Origin: Enterobacterales bacterium
GTDB lineage: Bacteria > Pseudomonadota > Gammaproteobacteria > Enterobacterales > Enterobacteriaceae
Direction of reading: 5' to 3'
Length of the DNA: 64,000 nt
NCBI GenBank assembly: GCA_015654925.1
Contig: JAATFX010000145.1
Location: forward strand, 1-64,000
Positions 1 to 9,802 of this stretch are shown one piece after another. Position numbers and translations under genes: made by a program. The notes below the pieces were generated by a model. The model did not search any database. It worked only from the letters and a program-made list of their open reading frames with translations, and had not been told where the DNA came from. Position 1 is the first letter of the stretch, and each line of letters starts with the position of its first letter.

Positions 1-49
1 GACAGGCTCCAACTAAACCAATTAATAGCGATAGATAAGGAACACCACC

Positions 50-2719
50 ATGTCAGAACGTTTATACAATGACGTGGATCCGATCGAAACACGCGACTGG
101 CTACAGGCGATCGAATCGGTTATCCGTGAAGAGGGTATTGAACGCGCGCAGTTCCTGATTGATCAGGTACTCGACGGCGCCCGTAAAGGCGGCGTCAGCA
201 TTGCTGCCGGCGCTTCGGGCCGTAATTATATCAATAGCATCCCGGTTGAAGACGAGCCTGAATACCCCGGTAATCTGGAACTGGAACGCCGCATCCGCTC
301 GGCCATTCGCTGGAATGCGGTGATGGCGGTGCTTCATGCGTCCAAGAAGGACATGGATTTGGGGGGCCACATGGCATCCTTCCAGTCTTCAGCGACGATT
401 TATGAAGTTTGCTTCAACCATTTCTTCCGCGCCCGCAGCGATCAAGACGGTGGTGACCTGGTCTACTTCCAGGGCCATATCTCCCCGGGCATTTATGCCC
501 GCGCCTTCGTGGAAGGCCGCCTGACCGAAGATCAGATGAACAACTTCCGCCAGGAAGTGCATGGCAAGGGCCTGCCTTCCTATCCGCATCCGAAGCTGTT
601 GCCTGAATTCTGGCAGTTCCCCACCGTGTCCATGGGACTGGGGCCAATCAGCGCCATTTATCAGGCCAAGTTCCTGAAATACCTGAACCACCGCGGCCTG
701 AAAAACACCACCGCGCAGACCGTGTATGCGTTCCTGGGCGACGGCGAAATGGATGAGCCGGAATCCAAAGGCGCGATTACCATCGCGACCCGTGAAAAAC
801 TCGATAACCTGGTCTTCATCATCAACTGCAACCTGCAGCGCCTGGACGGCCCGGTCACCGGCAACGGCAAGATCATCAACGAGCTGGAAGGCATTTTTGG
901 CGGCGCCGGCTGGGAAGTGATCAAAGTTATCTGGGGCAGCCGCTGGGACGAACTGCTGCGTAAAGATACCAGCGGCAAGCTGATCCAGCTGATGAACGAA
1001 ACCGTCGATGGCGATTACCAGACCTTTAAATCCAAGAACGGCGCTTATGTCCGCGAACACTTCTTCGGTAAATATCCGGAAACCGCCGCGCTGGTAAAAG
1101 ATATGAGCGACGACGAAGTCTGGGCCTTGAACCGTGGCGGCCACGATCCGAAGAAAGTATTCGCCGCGCTGCAAAAAGCGCAGAAAACCACGGGCAAACC
1201 GGTGGTGATACTGGCTCACACCATCAAAGGCTACGGCATGGGCGAGACGGCGGAAGGCATGAACATCGCCCACCAGGTCAAGAAGATGAACATGGACGGC
1301 GTGCGTTATTTCCGCGATCGTTTCAATTTGTCGCCGGTGGTTTCCGACGAGAGTATCGAGCAGCTGCCGTACATCACCTTCAAGGAAGGTTCGGAAGAGC
1401 ACACCTACCTGCATGAACGCCGCAAGGCGCTCAACGGTTATCTGCCGACCCGCCTGAAAAACTTCACCAAGCCGCTGGAACTGCCGACCCTGCAGGATTT
1501 CGGCGCACTGCTGGAAGAGCAGAAGAAAGAGATCTCCACCACCATCGCGTTTGTGCGCGTGCTGAACGTGATGTTGAAGAACCCGTCGATCAAAGATCGC
1601 CTGGTGCCAATCATCGCCGACGAAGCGCGTACTTTCGGTATGGAAGGCCTGTTCCGCCAGATCGGTATATACAGCCCGAACGGCCAGCAATATACGCCGC
1701 AGGACCGTGAACAAGTGGCTTACTATCGCGAAGACGAGAAAGGGCAGATCCTGCAGGAAGGCATCAACGAACTGGGCGCGGCCTCATCCTGGCTGGCGGC
1801 GGCGACGTCATACAGCACCAATGACCTGCCGATGATCCCGTTTTATATCTACTACTCCATGTTCGGTTTCCAGCGCATCGGCGATTTGTGCTGGGCGGCG
1901 GGCGACCAGCAGGCGCGCGGATTCCTGATCGGCGGCACCTCCGGGCGCACCACCCTCAACGGCGAAGGCTTGCAGCACGAAGACGGCCACAGCCATATCC
2001 AGTCCCTGACCATCCCGAACTGTATCTCCTACGATCCGGCATATGCCTACGAAGTCGCGGTCATCATGCATGACGGCCTGACCCGTATGTACGGCGAAGC
2101 GCAGGAAAATGTCTATTATTATCTGACCACGCTGAACGAAAACTACCATATGCCGGCAATGCCGGAAGGCGCGGAAGAGGGAATTCGCAAGGGTATCTAC
2201 CGGCTGGAAACCCTTGAAGGCAGCAAAGGCAAGGTTCAACTGCTGGGTTCCGGCGCCATCCTGCGTCATGTCCGCGAAGCCGCCGAAATCCTGGCCAAGG
2301 ATTACGCCGTCGGTTCCGATGTCTATAGCGTGACGTCCTTCACCGAACTGGCGCGCGATGGCCAGGACTGCGAACGCTGGAATATGCTGCACCCGGGCGA
2401 AACGCCGCGCGTGCCGTATGTCGCCCAGATCCTGAGCGATGCGCCGGCGGTGGCGTCCACCGACTATATGAAACTGTTTGCCGAACAAATCCGCAACTTC
2501 ATTCCTGCCAGCGAATTCCGTGTTCTGGGCACCGATGGATTCGGTCGTTCCGACAGCCGCGAAAACCTGCGTCATCATTTTGAAGTGGATGCGTCCTATG
2601 TAGTTGTGGCTGCGCTGGGCGAACTGGCCAAACGTGGCGATATCGGCACCGACGTGGTAGCGCAAGCCATCACCAAGTTCGGCATCGATGCGGATAAAGT
2701 CAACCCGCGCTTGGCATAA
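50..2719 (+). CDS. aceE: Pyruvate dehydrogenase E1 component
   Basis: Thiamine-diphosphate-dependent E1 of the pyruvate dehydrogenase complex. It decarboxylates pyruvate and passes the acetyl group to the lipoyl arms of AceF, in the cytoplasm. The protein is 889 aa (E. coli 887) and can be followed along its whole length. The ThDP-binding motif starts at GDG (residues 230-232) and continues into the NCN segment near residue 260. The ATG follows an AAGGA ribosome site at about 38-42. aceF starts 15 bp after the stop, so the two are co-transcribed; in E. coli PdhR controls this operon from a promoter that would lie left of this window. Identity is essentially certain. Confidence 0.98.
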   Translation: MSERLYNDVDPIETRDWLQAIESVIREEGIERAQFLIDQVLDGARKGGVSIAAGASGRNYINSIPVEDEPEYPGNLELERRIRSAIRWNAVMAVLHASKKDMDLGGHMASFQSSATIYEVCFNHFFRARSDQDGGDLVYFQGHISPGIYARAFVEGRLTEDQMNNFRQEVHGKGLPSYPHPKLLPEFWQFPTVSMGLGPISAIYQAKFLKYLNHRGLKNTTAQTVYAFLGDGEMDEPESKGAITIATREKLDNLVFIINCNLQRLDGPVTGNGKIINELEGIFGGAGWEVIKVIWGSRWDELLRKDTSGKLIQLMNETVDGDYQTFKSKNGAYVREHFFGKYPETAALVKDMSDDEVWALNRGGHDPKKVFAALQKAQKTTGKPVVILAHTIKGYGMGETAEGMNIAHQVKKMNMDGVRYFRDRFNLSPVVSDESIEQLPYITFKEGSEEHTYLHERRKALNGYLPTRLKNFTKPLELPTLQDFGALLEEQKKEISTTIAFVRVLNVMLKNPSIKDRLVPIIADEARTFGMEGLFRQIGIYSPNGQQYTPQDREQVAYYREDEKGQILQEGINELGAASSWLAAATSYSTNDLPMIPFYIYYSMFGFQRIGDLCWAAGDQQARGFLIGGTSGRTTLNGEGLQHEDGHSHIQSLTIPNCISYDPAYAYEVAVIMHDGLTRMYGEAQENVYYYLTTLNENYHMPAMPEGAEEGIRKGIYRLETLEGSKGKVQLLGSGAILRHVREAAEILAKDYAVGSDVYSVTSFTELARDGQDCERWNMLHPGETPRVPYVAQILSDAPAVASTDYMKLFAEQIRNFIPASEFRVLGTDGFGRSDSRENLRHHFEVDASYVVVAALGELAKRGDIGTDVVAQAITKFGIDADKVNPRLA

Positions 2720-2734
2720 GAGGTAGAGAAATCA

Positions 2735-4654
2735 ATGGCTATTGAAATTAACGTACCGGATATTGGTACCGATGAAGTTGAAGTCACCGAAGTGCTGGTT
2801 AAGGCCGGCGATAAAGTTGAAGCCGAGCAGTCGCTGATCACCGTTGAAGGTGACAAGGCGTCCATGGAAGTCCCCTCGCCGCAGGCGGGGGTAATCAAAG
2901 AGCTGAAAGTGGCCGTGGGCGATAAAGTGACCACCGGCAAGCTGATCATGACCTTTGAGGATGCAGACGGCGCGGCGGATAAAGCCCCTGAACCGGCCCA
3001 GGCCCCGAGTGAAGCCAAACCTGAGCAAGTCAAACCCCAGGGCGGCGCCGCGCAAAGTAAAAACGTCGAAGTGCCGGATATCGGCGGCGACGAGGTGGAA
3101 GTCACCGAAGTGATGGTGAAAGTCGGCGACACCGTGGCCGCTGAACAATCGCTTATCACCGTCGAGGGCGATAAAGCTTCGATGGAAGTGCCGGCGCCCT
3201 TTGCCGGCAAAGTCAAAGAGATCAAAATCAGCACCGGCGATAAAGTCAGCACCGGCTCACTGATTATGGTGTTCGAAGTGGAAGGCGCCGGCGACGACAG
3301 TGCGGCCCCCGCGCCTGCGCAGGAAAGCAAGCCGGCCGCGCCGGCCCAGGCCGGCGGCGCTTCCGGCGGCACGAAAGAAGTGAATGTCCCGGATATCGGC
3401 GGCGACGAAGTGGAAGTCACCGAAGTCATGGTGAAAGTCGGCGATAAGGTCGGCGCGGAACAGTCGCTGATTACCGTCGAGGGCGATAAAGCCTCGATGG
3501 AAGTGCCGGCGCCGTTTGCCGGTACCGTAAAAGAAATCAAAATCAGCACCGGCGATAAAGTCAGCACCGGCTCCCTGATCATGGTATTTGAAGTGGAAGG
3601 CGCGGCCCCGGCTCCGGCTGCCGAGAAGACCGAAACCGCTGCCGCAGCGGCGCCGGCGCCGGCATCCCAGGCCAATAAAAATGCCGCCGCCCAGACCACG
3701 ACCGCGACTAAAGGCGAATTCGCTGAAAATGACGCTTATGTGCATGCCACGCCGGTGATCCGTCGCCTGGCGCGGGAGTTCGGCGTCAACCTGGCCAAAG
3801 TGAAGGGGACCGGACGTAAAGGCCGAATTCTGCGCGAAGATATCCAGGCTTACGTCAAGGATGCGGTTAAACGCGCGGAAGCCGCCCCTGCCGCCGCCGG
3901 CGGTTCATTGCCGGGCCTGCTGCCGTGGCCGAAGGTGGACTTCAGCAAGTTTGGCGATACCGAAGAAGTGGAACTGGGCCGTATCCAGAAAATTTCCGGC
4001 GCCAACCTGCATCGTAACTGGGTCATGATCCCCCATGTCACCCAGTTCGATGAAACGGATATCACTGAAGTCGAAGCTTTCCGCAAGCAGCAGAATGCCG
4101 AAGCCGAGAAGAGAAAGCTGGATGTGAAGATCACCCCGCTGGTGTTCATCATGAAGGCCGTGGCCAAGGCGCTCGAAGAGCTGCCGCGTTTCAACAGCTC
4201 ATTGTCCGAAGATGGCCAGAAGTTGACGCTGAAGAAATACATCAATATCGGCGTGGCGGTGGATACCCCCAATGGTCTGGTGGTTCCGGTATTCCGTGAC
4301 GTGAACAAGAAGGGCATTGTCGAGCTGTCCCGCGAGCTGGGTGAAATTTCCAAAAAAGCCCGCGACGGCAAGCTGACCTCTTCGGACATGCAGGGCGGAT
4401 GTTTCACGATTTCCAGCCTGGGCGGTATCGGCGGCACGGCGTTCACGCCAATCGTCAACGCGCCGGAAGTCGCTATTCTTGGCGTTTCCAAGTCGGCGAT
4501 GAAGCCGGTCTGGAACGGTAAAGAATTTACCCCGCGGCTGATGTTGCCTCTGTCCCTGTCTTACGATCACCGGGTGATTGACGGTGCGGCGGGTGCCCGC
4601 TTTATCAGTTTCATCAACAACGTGATGTCCGATATCCGTCGTCTGGTGATGTAA
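2735..4654 (+). CDS. aceF: Pyruvate dehydrogenase E2, dihydrolipoamide acetyltransferase with three lipoyl domains
   Basis: Core of the pyruvate dehydrogenase complex; it transfers acetyl from lipoate to CoA. The 639-aa protein shows three lipoyl domains, each with the lipoylated lysine in [10 protein letters not shown] (K41, K147, K252). Ala/Pro-rich swinging linkers separate them. A peripheral subunit-binding domain follows at about residues 332-372. The C-terminal catalytic domain carries DHRVIDG with catalytic H612. Three lipoyl domains is the enterobacterial arrangement (E. coli E2 is 630 aa). Domains 2 and 3 are almost identical at DNA level. It follows aceE by 15 bp in one operon; a GC-rich hairpin follows its stop. 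Confidence 0.98.
   Translation: MAIEINVPDIGTDEVEVTEVLVKAGDKVEAEQSLITVEGDKASMEVPSPQAGVIKELKVAVGDKVTTGKLIMTFEDADGAADKAPEPAQAPSEAKPEQVKPQGGAAQSKNVEVPDIGGDEVEVTEVMVKVGDTVAAEQSLITVEGDKASMEVPAPFAGKVKEIKISTGDKVSTGSLIMVFEVEGAGDDSAAPAPAQESKPAAPAQAGGASGGTKEVNVPDIGGDEVEVTEVMVKVGDKVGAEQSLITVEGDKASMEVPAPFAGTVKEIKISTGDKVSTGSLIMVFEVEGAAPAPAAEKTETAAAAAPAPASQANKNAAAQTTTATKGEFAENDAYVHATPVIRRLAREFGVNLAKVKGTGRKGRILREDIQAYVKDAVKRAEAAPAAAGGSLPGLLPWPKVDFSKFGDTEEVELGRIQKISGANLHRNWVMIPHVTQFDETDITEVEAFRKQQNAEAEKRKLDVKITPLVFIMKAVAKALEELPRFNSSLSEDGQKLTLKKYINIGVAVDTPNGLVVPVFRDVNKKGIVELSRELGEISKKARDGKLTSSDMQGGCFTISSLGGIGGTAFTPIVNAPEVAILGVSKSAMKPVWNGKEFTPRLMLPLSLSYDHRVIDGAAGARFISFINNVMSDIRRLVM
3070..3600 (+). repeat. In-gene direct repeat encoding lipoyl domains 2 and 3 of AceF
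   Basis: The DNA for lipoyl domain 2 (about 3070-3290) and domain 3 (about 3385-3600) is nearly identical. The 3' halves (about 3226-3260 and 3536-3575) match over long uninterrupted stretches, including synonymous positions. Domain 1 (about 2738-2960) is clearly more diverged. This points to recent duplication or gene conversion between domains 2 and 3, and would allow recombinational gain or loss of a domain. Confidence 0.85.
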
Positions 4655-4660
4655 GCCCGA

Positions 4661-4681
4661 GGCCGGCCCATGCGGCCGGCC
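4661..4681 (+). terminator. GC-rich hairpin after aceF
   Basis: A perfect 8-bp inverted repeat, GGCCGGCC with loop CATGC, lies 7 nt after the aceF stop. It is followed by TGATTGTTTC, not by a true T-run. It may be a weak terminator, or an mRNA-stabilising stem separating aceEF from lpdA while allowing read-through, as happens in the E. coli pdhR-aceEF-lpd operon. Confidence 0.5.
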
Positions 4682-4759
4682 TGATTGTTTCATGTGACGC
4701 TGCCGGGCAGGTTGGTTATGTCCGGCAGGGCAAACAGGTCGCGCGTCGTCCGAACGAGC

Positions 4760-4788
4760 TTTGCAGATTATTAACATTTCTGTAAACT
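4760..4788 (+). promoter_or_regulatory. Candidate lpdA promoter
   Basis: TTTGCA (4760-4765) and TAAACT (4783-4788) are separated by 17 bp, a sigma-70-like pair about 100 bp upstream of lpdA. A separate lpd promoter is known in E. coli, because lpd also serves the 2-oxoglutarate dehydrogenase and glycine cleavage complexes. Assignment here is by pattern only. Confidence 0.4.
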
Positions 4789-4887
4789 GGTTTTGACGGA
4801 GGCGTCCCGGTGGTGTCGGCGCGTTATGCCCTTAATTCGCCAGAAAATTAACGCCTTACCCGCCGGATAAACAACTAAGAGGTCATG

Positions 4888-6315
4888 ATGAGTACTGAAA
4901 TCAAAACCCAGGTCGTGGTACTTGGGGCGGGTCCGGGAGGATATTCCGCCGCCTTCCGTTGTGCCGATTTAGGTCTGGAGACCGTGCTGGTCGAGCGTTA
5001 CGCTACCCTGGGCGGCGTCTGCCTGAACGTGGGTTGTATTCCTTCCAAGGCGTTGTTGCACGTCGCCAAGGTCATTGAAGAAGCAAAAGCATTAAGCGAA
5101 AACGGCATCACTTTCGGCGAACCCAAGACCGATATCGATAAAGTACGCACCTGGAAAGAGCGGGTGGTTAATCAGCTGACCGGCGGCCTGACCGGCATGG
5201 CCAAAGCGCGTAAAGTGAATGTGGTACACGGGGTCGGTAAATTTACCGGCGCCAATACGCTGGTAGTGGAAGGCGAAAAAGGCACTACCACCATCAATTT
5301 TGACAATGCGATTATCGCCGCCGGGTCGCGTCCGATCCAGCTGCCGTTTATTCCCCATGACGATCCGCGCGTATGGGATTCCACCGACGCATTGGCGCTG
5401 AGGACGGTGCCGGAACGCCTGCTGGTCATGGGCGGCGGGATCATCGGCCTGGAAATGGCTACCGTTTATTATGCGCTGGGTTCCAAGATCGATGTAGTGG
5501 AAATGTTCGATCAGGTGATTCCGGTGGCGGATAAAGATATCGTCAAGGTTTACACCAAACGTATCAGCAAGCAGTTCAACCTGATGCTGGAAACCAAGGT
5601 GACCACGGTGGAAGCGCGGGAAGACGGCGTTTATGTCACTATGGAAGGTAAAAAAGCCCCGGGCGAGCCGCAGCGTTATGACGCGGTGCTGGTGGCCATC
5701 GGCCGCGTGCCGAACGGCAAGCTGCTGGACGCCGGCAAGGCCGGGGTGGAAGTGGACGAGCGCGGGTTTATCCGGGTGGATAAACAGCTGCGTACCAATG
5801 TGCCGCATATTTATGCCATCGGCGATATCGTCGGGCAGCCGATGCTGGCGCACAAAGGTACCCATGAAGGGCACGTGGCGGCAGAAGTCATCGCCGGCAA
5901 AAAGCATTACTTCGATCCCAAGGTGATCCCGTCCATTGCGTATACCGAGCCGGAAGTCGCCTGGGTCGGCGTGACCGAGAAAGAAGCGAAGGAAAAGGGT
6001 ATCAGCTACGAAGTCGCCACGTTCCCATGGGCGGCCTCCGGCCGCGCTATCGCGTCCGATTGCCAGGATGGCATCACCAAGCTGATTTTCGATAAAGAGA
6101 CTCATCGGGTGATCGGCGGCGCGGTGGTCGGCGTGAACGGCGGAGAACTGCTGGGCGAGATCGGCTTGGCCATCGAGATGGGTTGTGATGCCGAGGATAT
6201 CGCGCTGACGATTCATGCGCACCCGACTCTGCATGAATCGGTGGGGCTGGCGGCGGAAGTTTACGAAGGCAGCATTACTGATTTGCCGAATGCGAAGGCT
6301 AAGAAAAAGAAATAA
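4888..6315 (+). CDS. lpdA: Dihydrolipoamide dehydrogenase (E3)
   Basis: FAD-dependent E3 shared by the pyruvate and 2-oxoglutarate dehydrogenase complexes and the glycine cleavage system. It reoxidises dihydrolipoamide and reduces NAD+. With the second of two adjacent ATGs (4888) the protein is 475 aa (E. coli 474) and begins MSTEIKTQ, as in E. coli; the AAGAGG ribosome site fits it. The FAD dinucleotide fold GAGPGG starts at residue 13. The redox disulfide is C45/C50 in GGVCLNVGC. A second Rossmann motif, GGGIIGLE, binds NAD. A strong terminator follows the gene. Confidence 0.98.
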   Translation: MSTEIKTQVVVLGAGPGGYSAAFRCADLGLETVLVERYATLGGVCLNVGCIPSKALLHVAKVIEEAKALSENGITFGEPKTDIDKVRTWKERVVNQLTGGLTGMAKARKVNVVHGVGKFTGANTLVVEGEKGTTTINFDNAIIAAGSRPIQLPFIPHDDPRVWDSTDALALRTVPERLLVMGGGIIGLEMATVYYALGSKIDVVEMFDQVIPVADKDIVKVYTKRISKQFNLMLETKVTTVEAREDGVYVTMEGKKAPGEPQRYDAVLVAIGRVPNGKLLDAGKAGVEVDERGFIRVDKQLRTNVPHIYAIGDIVGQPMLAHKGTHEGHVAAEVIAGKKHYFDPKVIPSIAYTEPEVAWVGVTEKEAKEKGISYEVATFPWAASGRAIASDCQDGITKLIFDKETHRVIGGAVVGVNGGELLGEIGLAIEMGCDAEDIALTIHAHPTLHESVGLAAEVYEGSITDLPNAKAKKKK

Positions 6316-6342
6316 TTTTTTTGGTTTTGGCGTGATGAATCA

Positions 6343-6370
6343 ACGGCTCCCTTGGGAGCCGTTTTGTTTT
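6343..6370 (+). terminator. Rho-independent terminator of lpdA
   Basis: The stem pairs CGGCTCCC with GGGAGCCG around a very small loop and is followed by TTTTGTTTTG. It lies 28 nt after the lpdA stop and ends the pyruvate dehydrogenase operon. Confidence 0.88.
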
Positions 6371-6591
6371 GGGCGGGTTTGGTGTGGGAAGGGAGCCCTC
6401 CAGGGCGCTCTCCCTTTAACAGGGTTTGTTGCGCGCGTGGTGAGCGCGGGTATAGCGCGCCGGGGGGCGAGTATTTTTTGTTGTGGCGCGCTGGCCGCTG
6501 GCCGGCAAATGATGTTAATTTGAAGGGCGCGGGTTGGCGCTAACGCCTTAACGTTTCAGCGAAAAATTTATGTTGCTTAGATGTAAACAAA
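6371..6591. other. Intergenic stretch lpdA-acnB, no gene
   Basis: I see no gene here. From about 6385 to 6480 there are GC-rich inverted segments, including CTCCCTTTAACAGGG near 6409-6423. That string resembles the CTCCCCCTTTAACA segment of the 108-bp repeats elsewhere in the window and could be a decayed copy. The right end grades into an AT-rich promoter region for acnB. Confidence 0.4.
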
Positions 6592-6620
6592 TTAACAGGG
6601 CGGTCAAATTCTGATAAACT
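6592..6620 (+). promoter_or_regulatory. Candidate acnB promoter with overlapping ArcA-like element
   Basis: TTAACA (6592-6597) and TAAACT (6615-6620) are spaced 17 bp apart. On the opposite strand TGTTAATTT, ending in the -35 hexamer, resembles the ArcA core (A/T)GTTAATTA. ArcA repression of acnB under anaerobiosis is known in E. coli. The site here is inferred from pattern only. Confidence 0.42.
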
Positions 6621-6833
6621 TATTGCCCGAAACCGGGTGATGAAAAATGTCCTTTGCCAGAACGAGCTCCCCGGTTACGGATAACAGCTAGGCATTATTC
6701 CCGGCATTATTGATATCGGCCTTGCGTGATTTCAGTAATTACAGTGATGTCAGTAACATCGATGGCGACTGTTGAAGGCGCTTATCGATAGCAGGTGATG
6801 CGAGCAATGACTTATAAAAGCGAGGAGAACGTC

Positions 6834-9431
6834 GTGCTAGAAGACTATCGTAAGCACGTGGCCGAGCGTGCTGCCCAGGGGATCGTTCCTAAGCCTCTCG
6901 ATGCCGCGCAAATGGCGGCGCTGGTTACACTGTTGAAGAATCCGCCGATCGGCGAAGAAACTTTTTTACTTGATCTATTAATCAACCGGGTGCCGCCCGG
7001 GGTGGATGAAGCGGCTTATGTGAAGGCCGGTTTTTTGGCCGCCATCGCCAAGAGCGAGGCGTTTTCCCCGTTGTTGACTCCCGAACGCGCTATTGAACTG
7101 CTGGGCACCATGCAGGGCGGTTATAATATCCAGCCGCTGGTGGATGCGCTAGATGACGAAAAACTTGCGCCAATCGCCGCCACCGCATTGAAATCCATGT
7201 TGCTGATGTTTGATAGTTTTTATGATGTGGAAGCCAAGGCCAAGGCCGGTAATCCGCACGCCCTGGCGGTCATGCATGCCTGGGCCGATGCCGAATGGTT
7301 CCTGTCGCGCCCGCCGCTGGCGGAAAAAATCACCGTCACGGTGTTTAAAGTCACCGGTGAAACCAATACCGATGATCTGTCGCCGGCCCCCGATGCCTGG
7401 TCCCGCCCCGATATTCCGCTGCATGCCCTGGCGATGTTGAAAAACGCCCGTGAAGGTATCGACCCCGATCGGCCGGGGAGCGTCGGTCCCATCAGGCAGA
7501 TTGAGCAACTGAATCAAAAAGGGTTCCCGCTGGCTTATGTGGGGGACGTGGTAGGTACCGGTTCTTCGCGCAAATCCGCCACCAACTCCGTATTGTGGTA
7601 TATGGGAGACGATCTTCCTTATGTGCCTAATAAGCGGGGCGGCGGGGTGGTGCTGGGCAGTAAAATAGCGCCGATTTTTTTTAATACGATGGAAGATTCC
7701 GGCGCGTTGCCCATTGAAGTCGACGTGTCCGAGCTGAATATGGGCGATGTGATTGATATCTACCCATTCAAGGGGGAGATTCGGCATCACGAGACCAATC
7801 AATTGCTGGCCAGTTTTACGCTTAATACCGAGGTATTGGTGGATGAAGTTCGCGCCGGCGGCCGTATTCCCCTGATTATCGGTCGCGGGTTAACCTCCCG
7901 GGCCCGCGAGTCCCTGGGTTTGCCGCCCAGCGAAATATTCCGCCATGCCCGCGCGGTGGTGGCCAGCGACAAGGGCTTTACCCTGGCGCAAAAAATGGTG
8001 GGCCGCGCCTGCGGCGTGGACGGTATCCGTCCCGGCCAGTATTGCGAACCCAAAATGACGTCGGTAGGTTCCCAGGATACCACCGGCCCCATGACCCGCG
8101 ACGAACTCAAAGATTTGGCTTGCCTCGGTTTTTCCGCCGATCTGGTGATGCAATCGTTTTGCCATACCGCCGCCTATCCCAAGCCGGTCGACGTGCAAAC
8201 CCACCATACGCTGCCGGACTTCATCATGAACCGCGGCGGCGTGTCCCTGCGTCCGGGGGACGGGATTATCCATTCGTGGCTCAACCGCATGCTATTACCC
8301 GATACGGTGGGCACCGGCGGCGATTCCCATACCCGTTTCCCGATCGGTATTTCTTTCCCGGCCGGCTCTGGCCTGGTAGCCTTCGCTGCGGCGACGGGCG
8401 TCATGCCGCTGGATATGCCTGAATCGGTGCTGGTGCGTTTTAAAGGCCAGATGCAGCCGGGTATCACCTTGCGCGATCTGGTGCATGCCATCCCCTATTA
8501 TGCTATCCAGCAGGGGCTGCTGACGGTGGAGAAGAAAGGCAAAAAGAACATCTTCTCCGGCCGTATCCTGGAAATCGAAGGGTTGCCGGAACTCAAGGTA
8601 GAGCAGGCGTTTGAACTGGCCGATGCCTCGGCCGAGCGTTCGGCGGCCGGTTGTACCATCAAGCTGGATCAGGCGCCGATCGTCGAGTACCTCAGCTCCA
8701 ATATCGTGCTGCTGAAGTGGATGATCACCGAGGGTTATGGCGATCGCCGCACCCTGGAGCGCCGCATCAAGGGCATGGAGAGCTGGCTGGCCGAGCCCCA
8801 CTTGCTGGTGGCCGACGCGGATGCGGAATATGCCGCCATCATCGATATTGACCTGGCGCAGATCAAAGAGCCCATTTTATGCGCGCCGAACGACCCGGAT
8901 GATGCCAGATTGCTGTCCGAGGTGGCCGGCAATAAAATCGACGAAGTGTTTATCGGTTCCTGCATGACCAATATCGGCCATTTCCGCGCGGCGGGCAAGT
9001 TGCTGGATCAGCACAAAGGCCAGTTGCCGACCCGTCTTTGGGTGGCGCCGCCGACCAAAATGGACGCGGCCCAGCTGACGGAAGAAGGGTATTACAGCAT
9101 TTTCGGCAAGAGCGGGGCGCGGGTCGAAATCCCCGGCTGTTCGCTGTGCATGGGCAACCAGGCGCGGGTAGCGGACGGCGCGACGGTGGTGTCCACCTCC
9201 ACCCGCAACTTTCCCAACCGGCTGGGCAACGGCGCCGATGTCTATCTGGCCTCGGCGGAGCTGGCTGCCGTGACTTCGCTGCTGGGACGCTTGCCTACCG
9301 TTGAGGAGTATTTGCAGGCTGTCGCGCTGGTGGATAACACGGCGGTCGATACTTACCGCTATCTGAACTTCGACCGCTTGCATGAATATACCGATAAAGC
9401 GGATGAGGTGATATTCCAAACCGCTGTGTGA
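6834..9431 (+). CDS. acnB: Aconitate hydratase B
   Basis: 4Fe-4S enzyme of the TCA cycle that interconverts citrate and isocitrate; as apo-protein it also binds mRNA in E. coli. I chose the GTG at 6834, preceded by AGGAGA at 6823-6828, because it gives VLEDYRKH at the N-terminus and exactly 865 aa, matching E. coli AcnB. The in-frame ATG at 6795 would add 13 residues without homology. The cluster ligands are visible at C710 (GSCMTNIG) and C769/C772 (GCSLCMGN). It is a single-gene unit with its own terminator. Confidence 0.97.
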   Translation: MLEDYRKHVAERAAQGIVPKPLDAAQMAALVTLLKNPPIGEETFLLDLLINRVPPGVDEAAYVKAGFLAAIAKSEAFSPLLTPERAIELLGTMQGGYNIQPLVDALDDEKLAPIAATALKSMLLMFDSFYDVEAKAKAGNPHALAVMHAWADAEWFLSRPPLAEKITVTVFKVTGETNTDDLSPAPDAWSRPDIPLHALAMLKNAREGIDPDRPGSVGPIRQIEQLNQKGFPLAYVGDVVGTGSSRKSATNSVLWYMGDDLPYVPNKRGGGVVLGSKIAPIFFNTMEDSGALPIEVDVSELNMGDVIDIYPFKGEIRHHETNQLLASFTLNTEVLVDEVRAGGRIPLIIGRGLTSRARESLGLPPSEIFRHARAVVASDKGFTLAQKMVGRACGVDGIRPGQYCEPKMTSVGSQDTTGPMTRDELKDLACLGFSADLVMQSFCHTAAYPKPVDVQTHHTLPDFIMNRGGVSLRPGDGIIHSWLNRMLLPDTVGTGGDSHTRFPIGISFPAGSGLVAFAAATGVMPLDMPESVLVRFKGQMQPGITLRDLVHAIPYYAIQQGLLTVEKKGKKNIFSGRILEIEGLPELKVEQAFELADASAERSAAGCTIKLDQAPIVEYLSSNIVLLKWMITEGYGDRRTLERRIKGMESWLAEPHLLVADADAEYAAIIDIDLAQIKEPILCAPNDPDDARLLSEVAGNKIDEVFIGSCMTNIGHFRAAGKLLDQHKGQLPTRLWVAPPTKMDAAQLTEEGYYSIFGKSGARVEIPGCSLCMGNQARVADGATVVSTSTRNFPNRLGNGADVYLASAELAAVTSLLGRLPTVEEYLQAVALVDNTAVDTYRYLNFDRLHEYTDKADEVIFQTAV

Positions 9432-9492
9432 TGGGTGTTGGCGGTTATTGCGCCCAGCGTAGCGGTTAGCTTATCTTCAACGTCATATCCGG

Positions 9493-9527
9493 ACGGTCGG
9501 CAGGGAAACCCGCCGACCGTTTTTTTT
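9493..9527 (+). terminator. Rho-independent terminator of acnB
   Basis: A perfect 9-bp stem (ACGGTCGGC with GCCGACCGT) and a 10-nt loop are followed directly by a run of eight T. Textbook intrinsic terminator about 60 nt after the acnB stop. Confidence 0.93.
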
Positions 9528-9790
9528 CGCCCCTGTCTGCCCACGCCCGAATAATTAATTAAATGCCGGTTAATATTATCCCTTGCAATACTAAATACAT
9601 GCTCAGTTATTTAATGATAAGGGCTGCGTTGAAAATATAAATAAAATAACCTGCCTTGCCGTTGCTCTATGGTTATAGCAGCAGGACGTACCTTGGCTAT
9701 GCCATAAGCGGCAAGAAATGCCGGTTATAATATTCATCAAGCGCGAGTGAATATATTGCCGGCGCTGAGTTGATTGAGTTTGTTTTATCA
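9528..9790. other. AT-rich upstream region of the first ankyrin gene
   Basis: This stretch has no convincing gene. It is AT-rich compared with the flanking core genes, as expected for a promoter region of acquired DNA. The only short reading frame on the minus strand (9603-9791) has no recognisable features. No transposase remnant or direct-repeat boundary is visible. Confidence 0.4.
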
Positions 9791-9802
9791 AGAGGAGCTA
9801 TT

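Noticed and set aside
389-1714. 441-codon open frame antisense to aceE
   Set aside because: It lies wholly within aceE on the other strand and its composition is what codon bias of the real gene produces. No ribosome site or recognisable domain.
2596-3699. 367-codon Ser/Thr/Pro/Ala-rich frame antisense to aceF
   Set aside because: Its repeats simply mirror the lipoyl-domain repeats of aceF; no independent evidence of coding.
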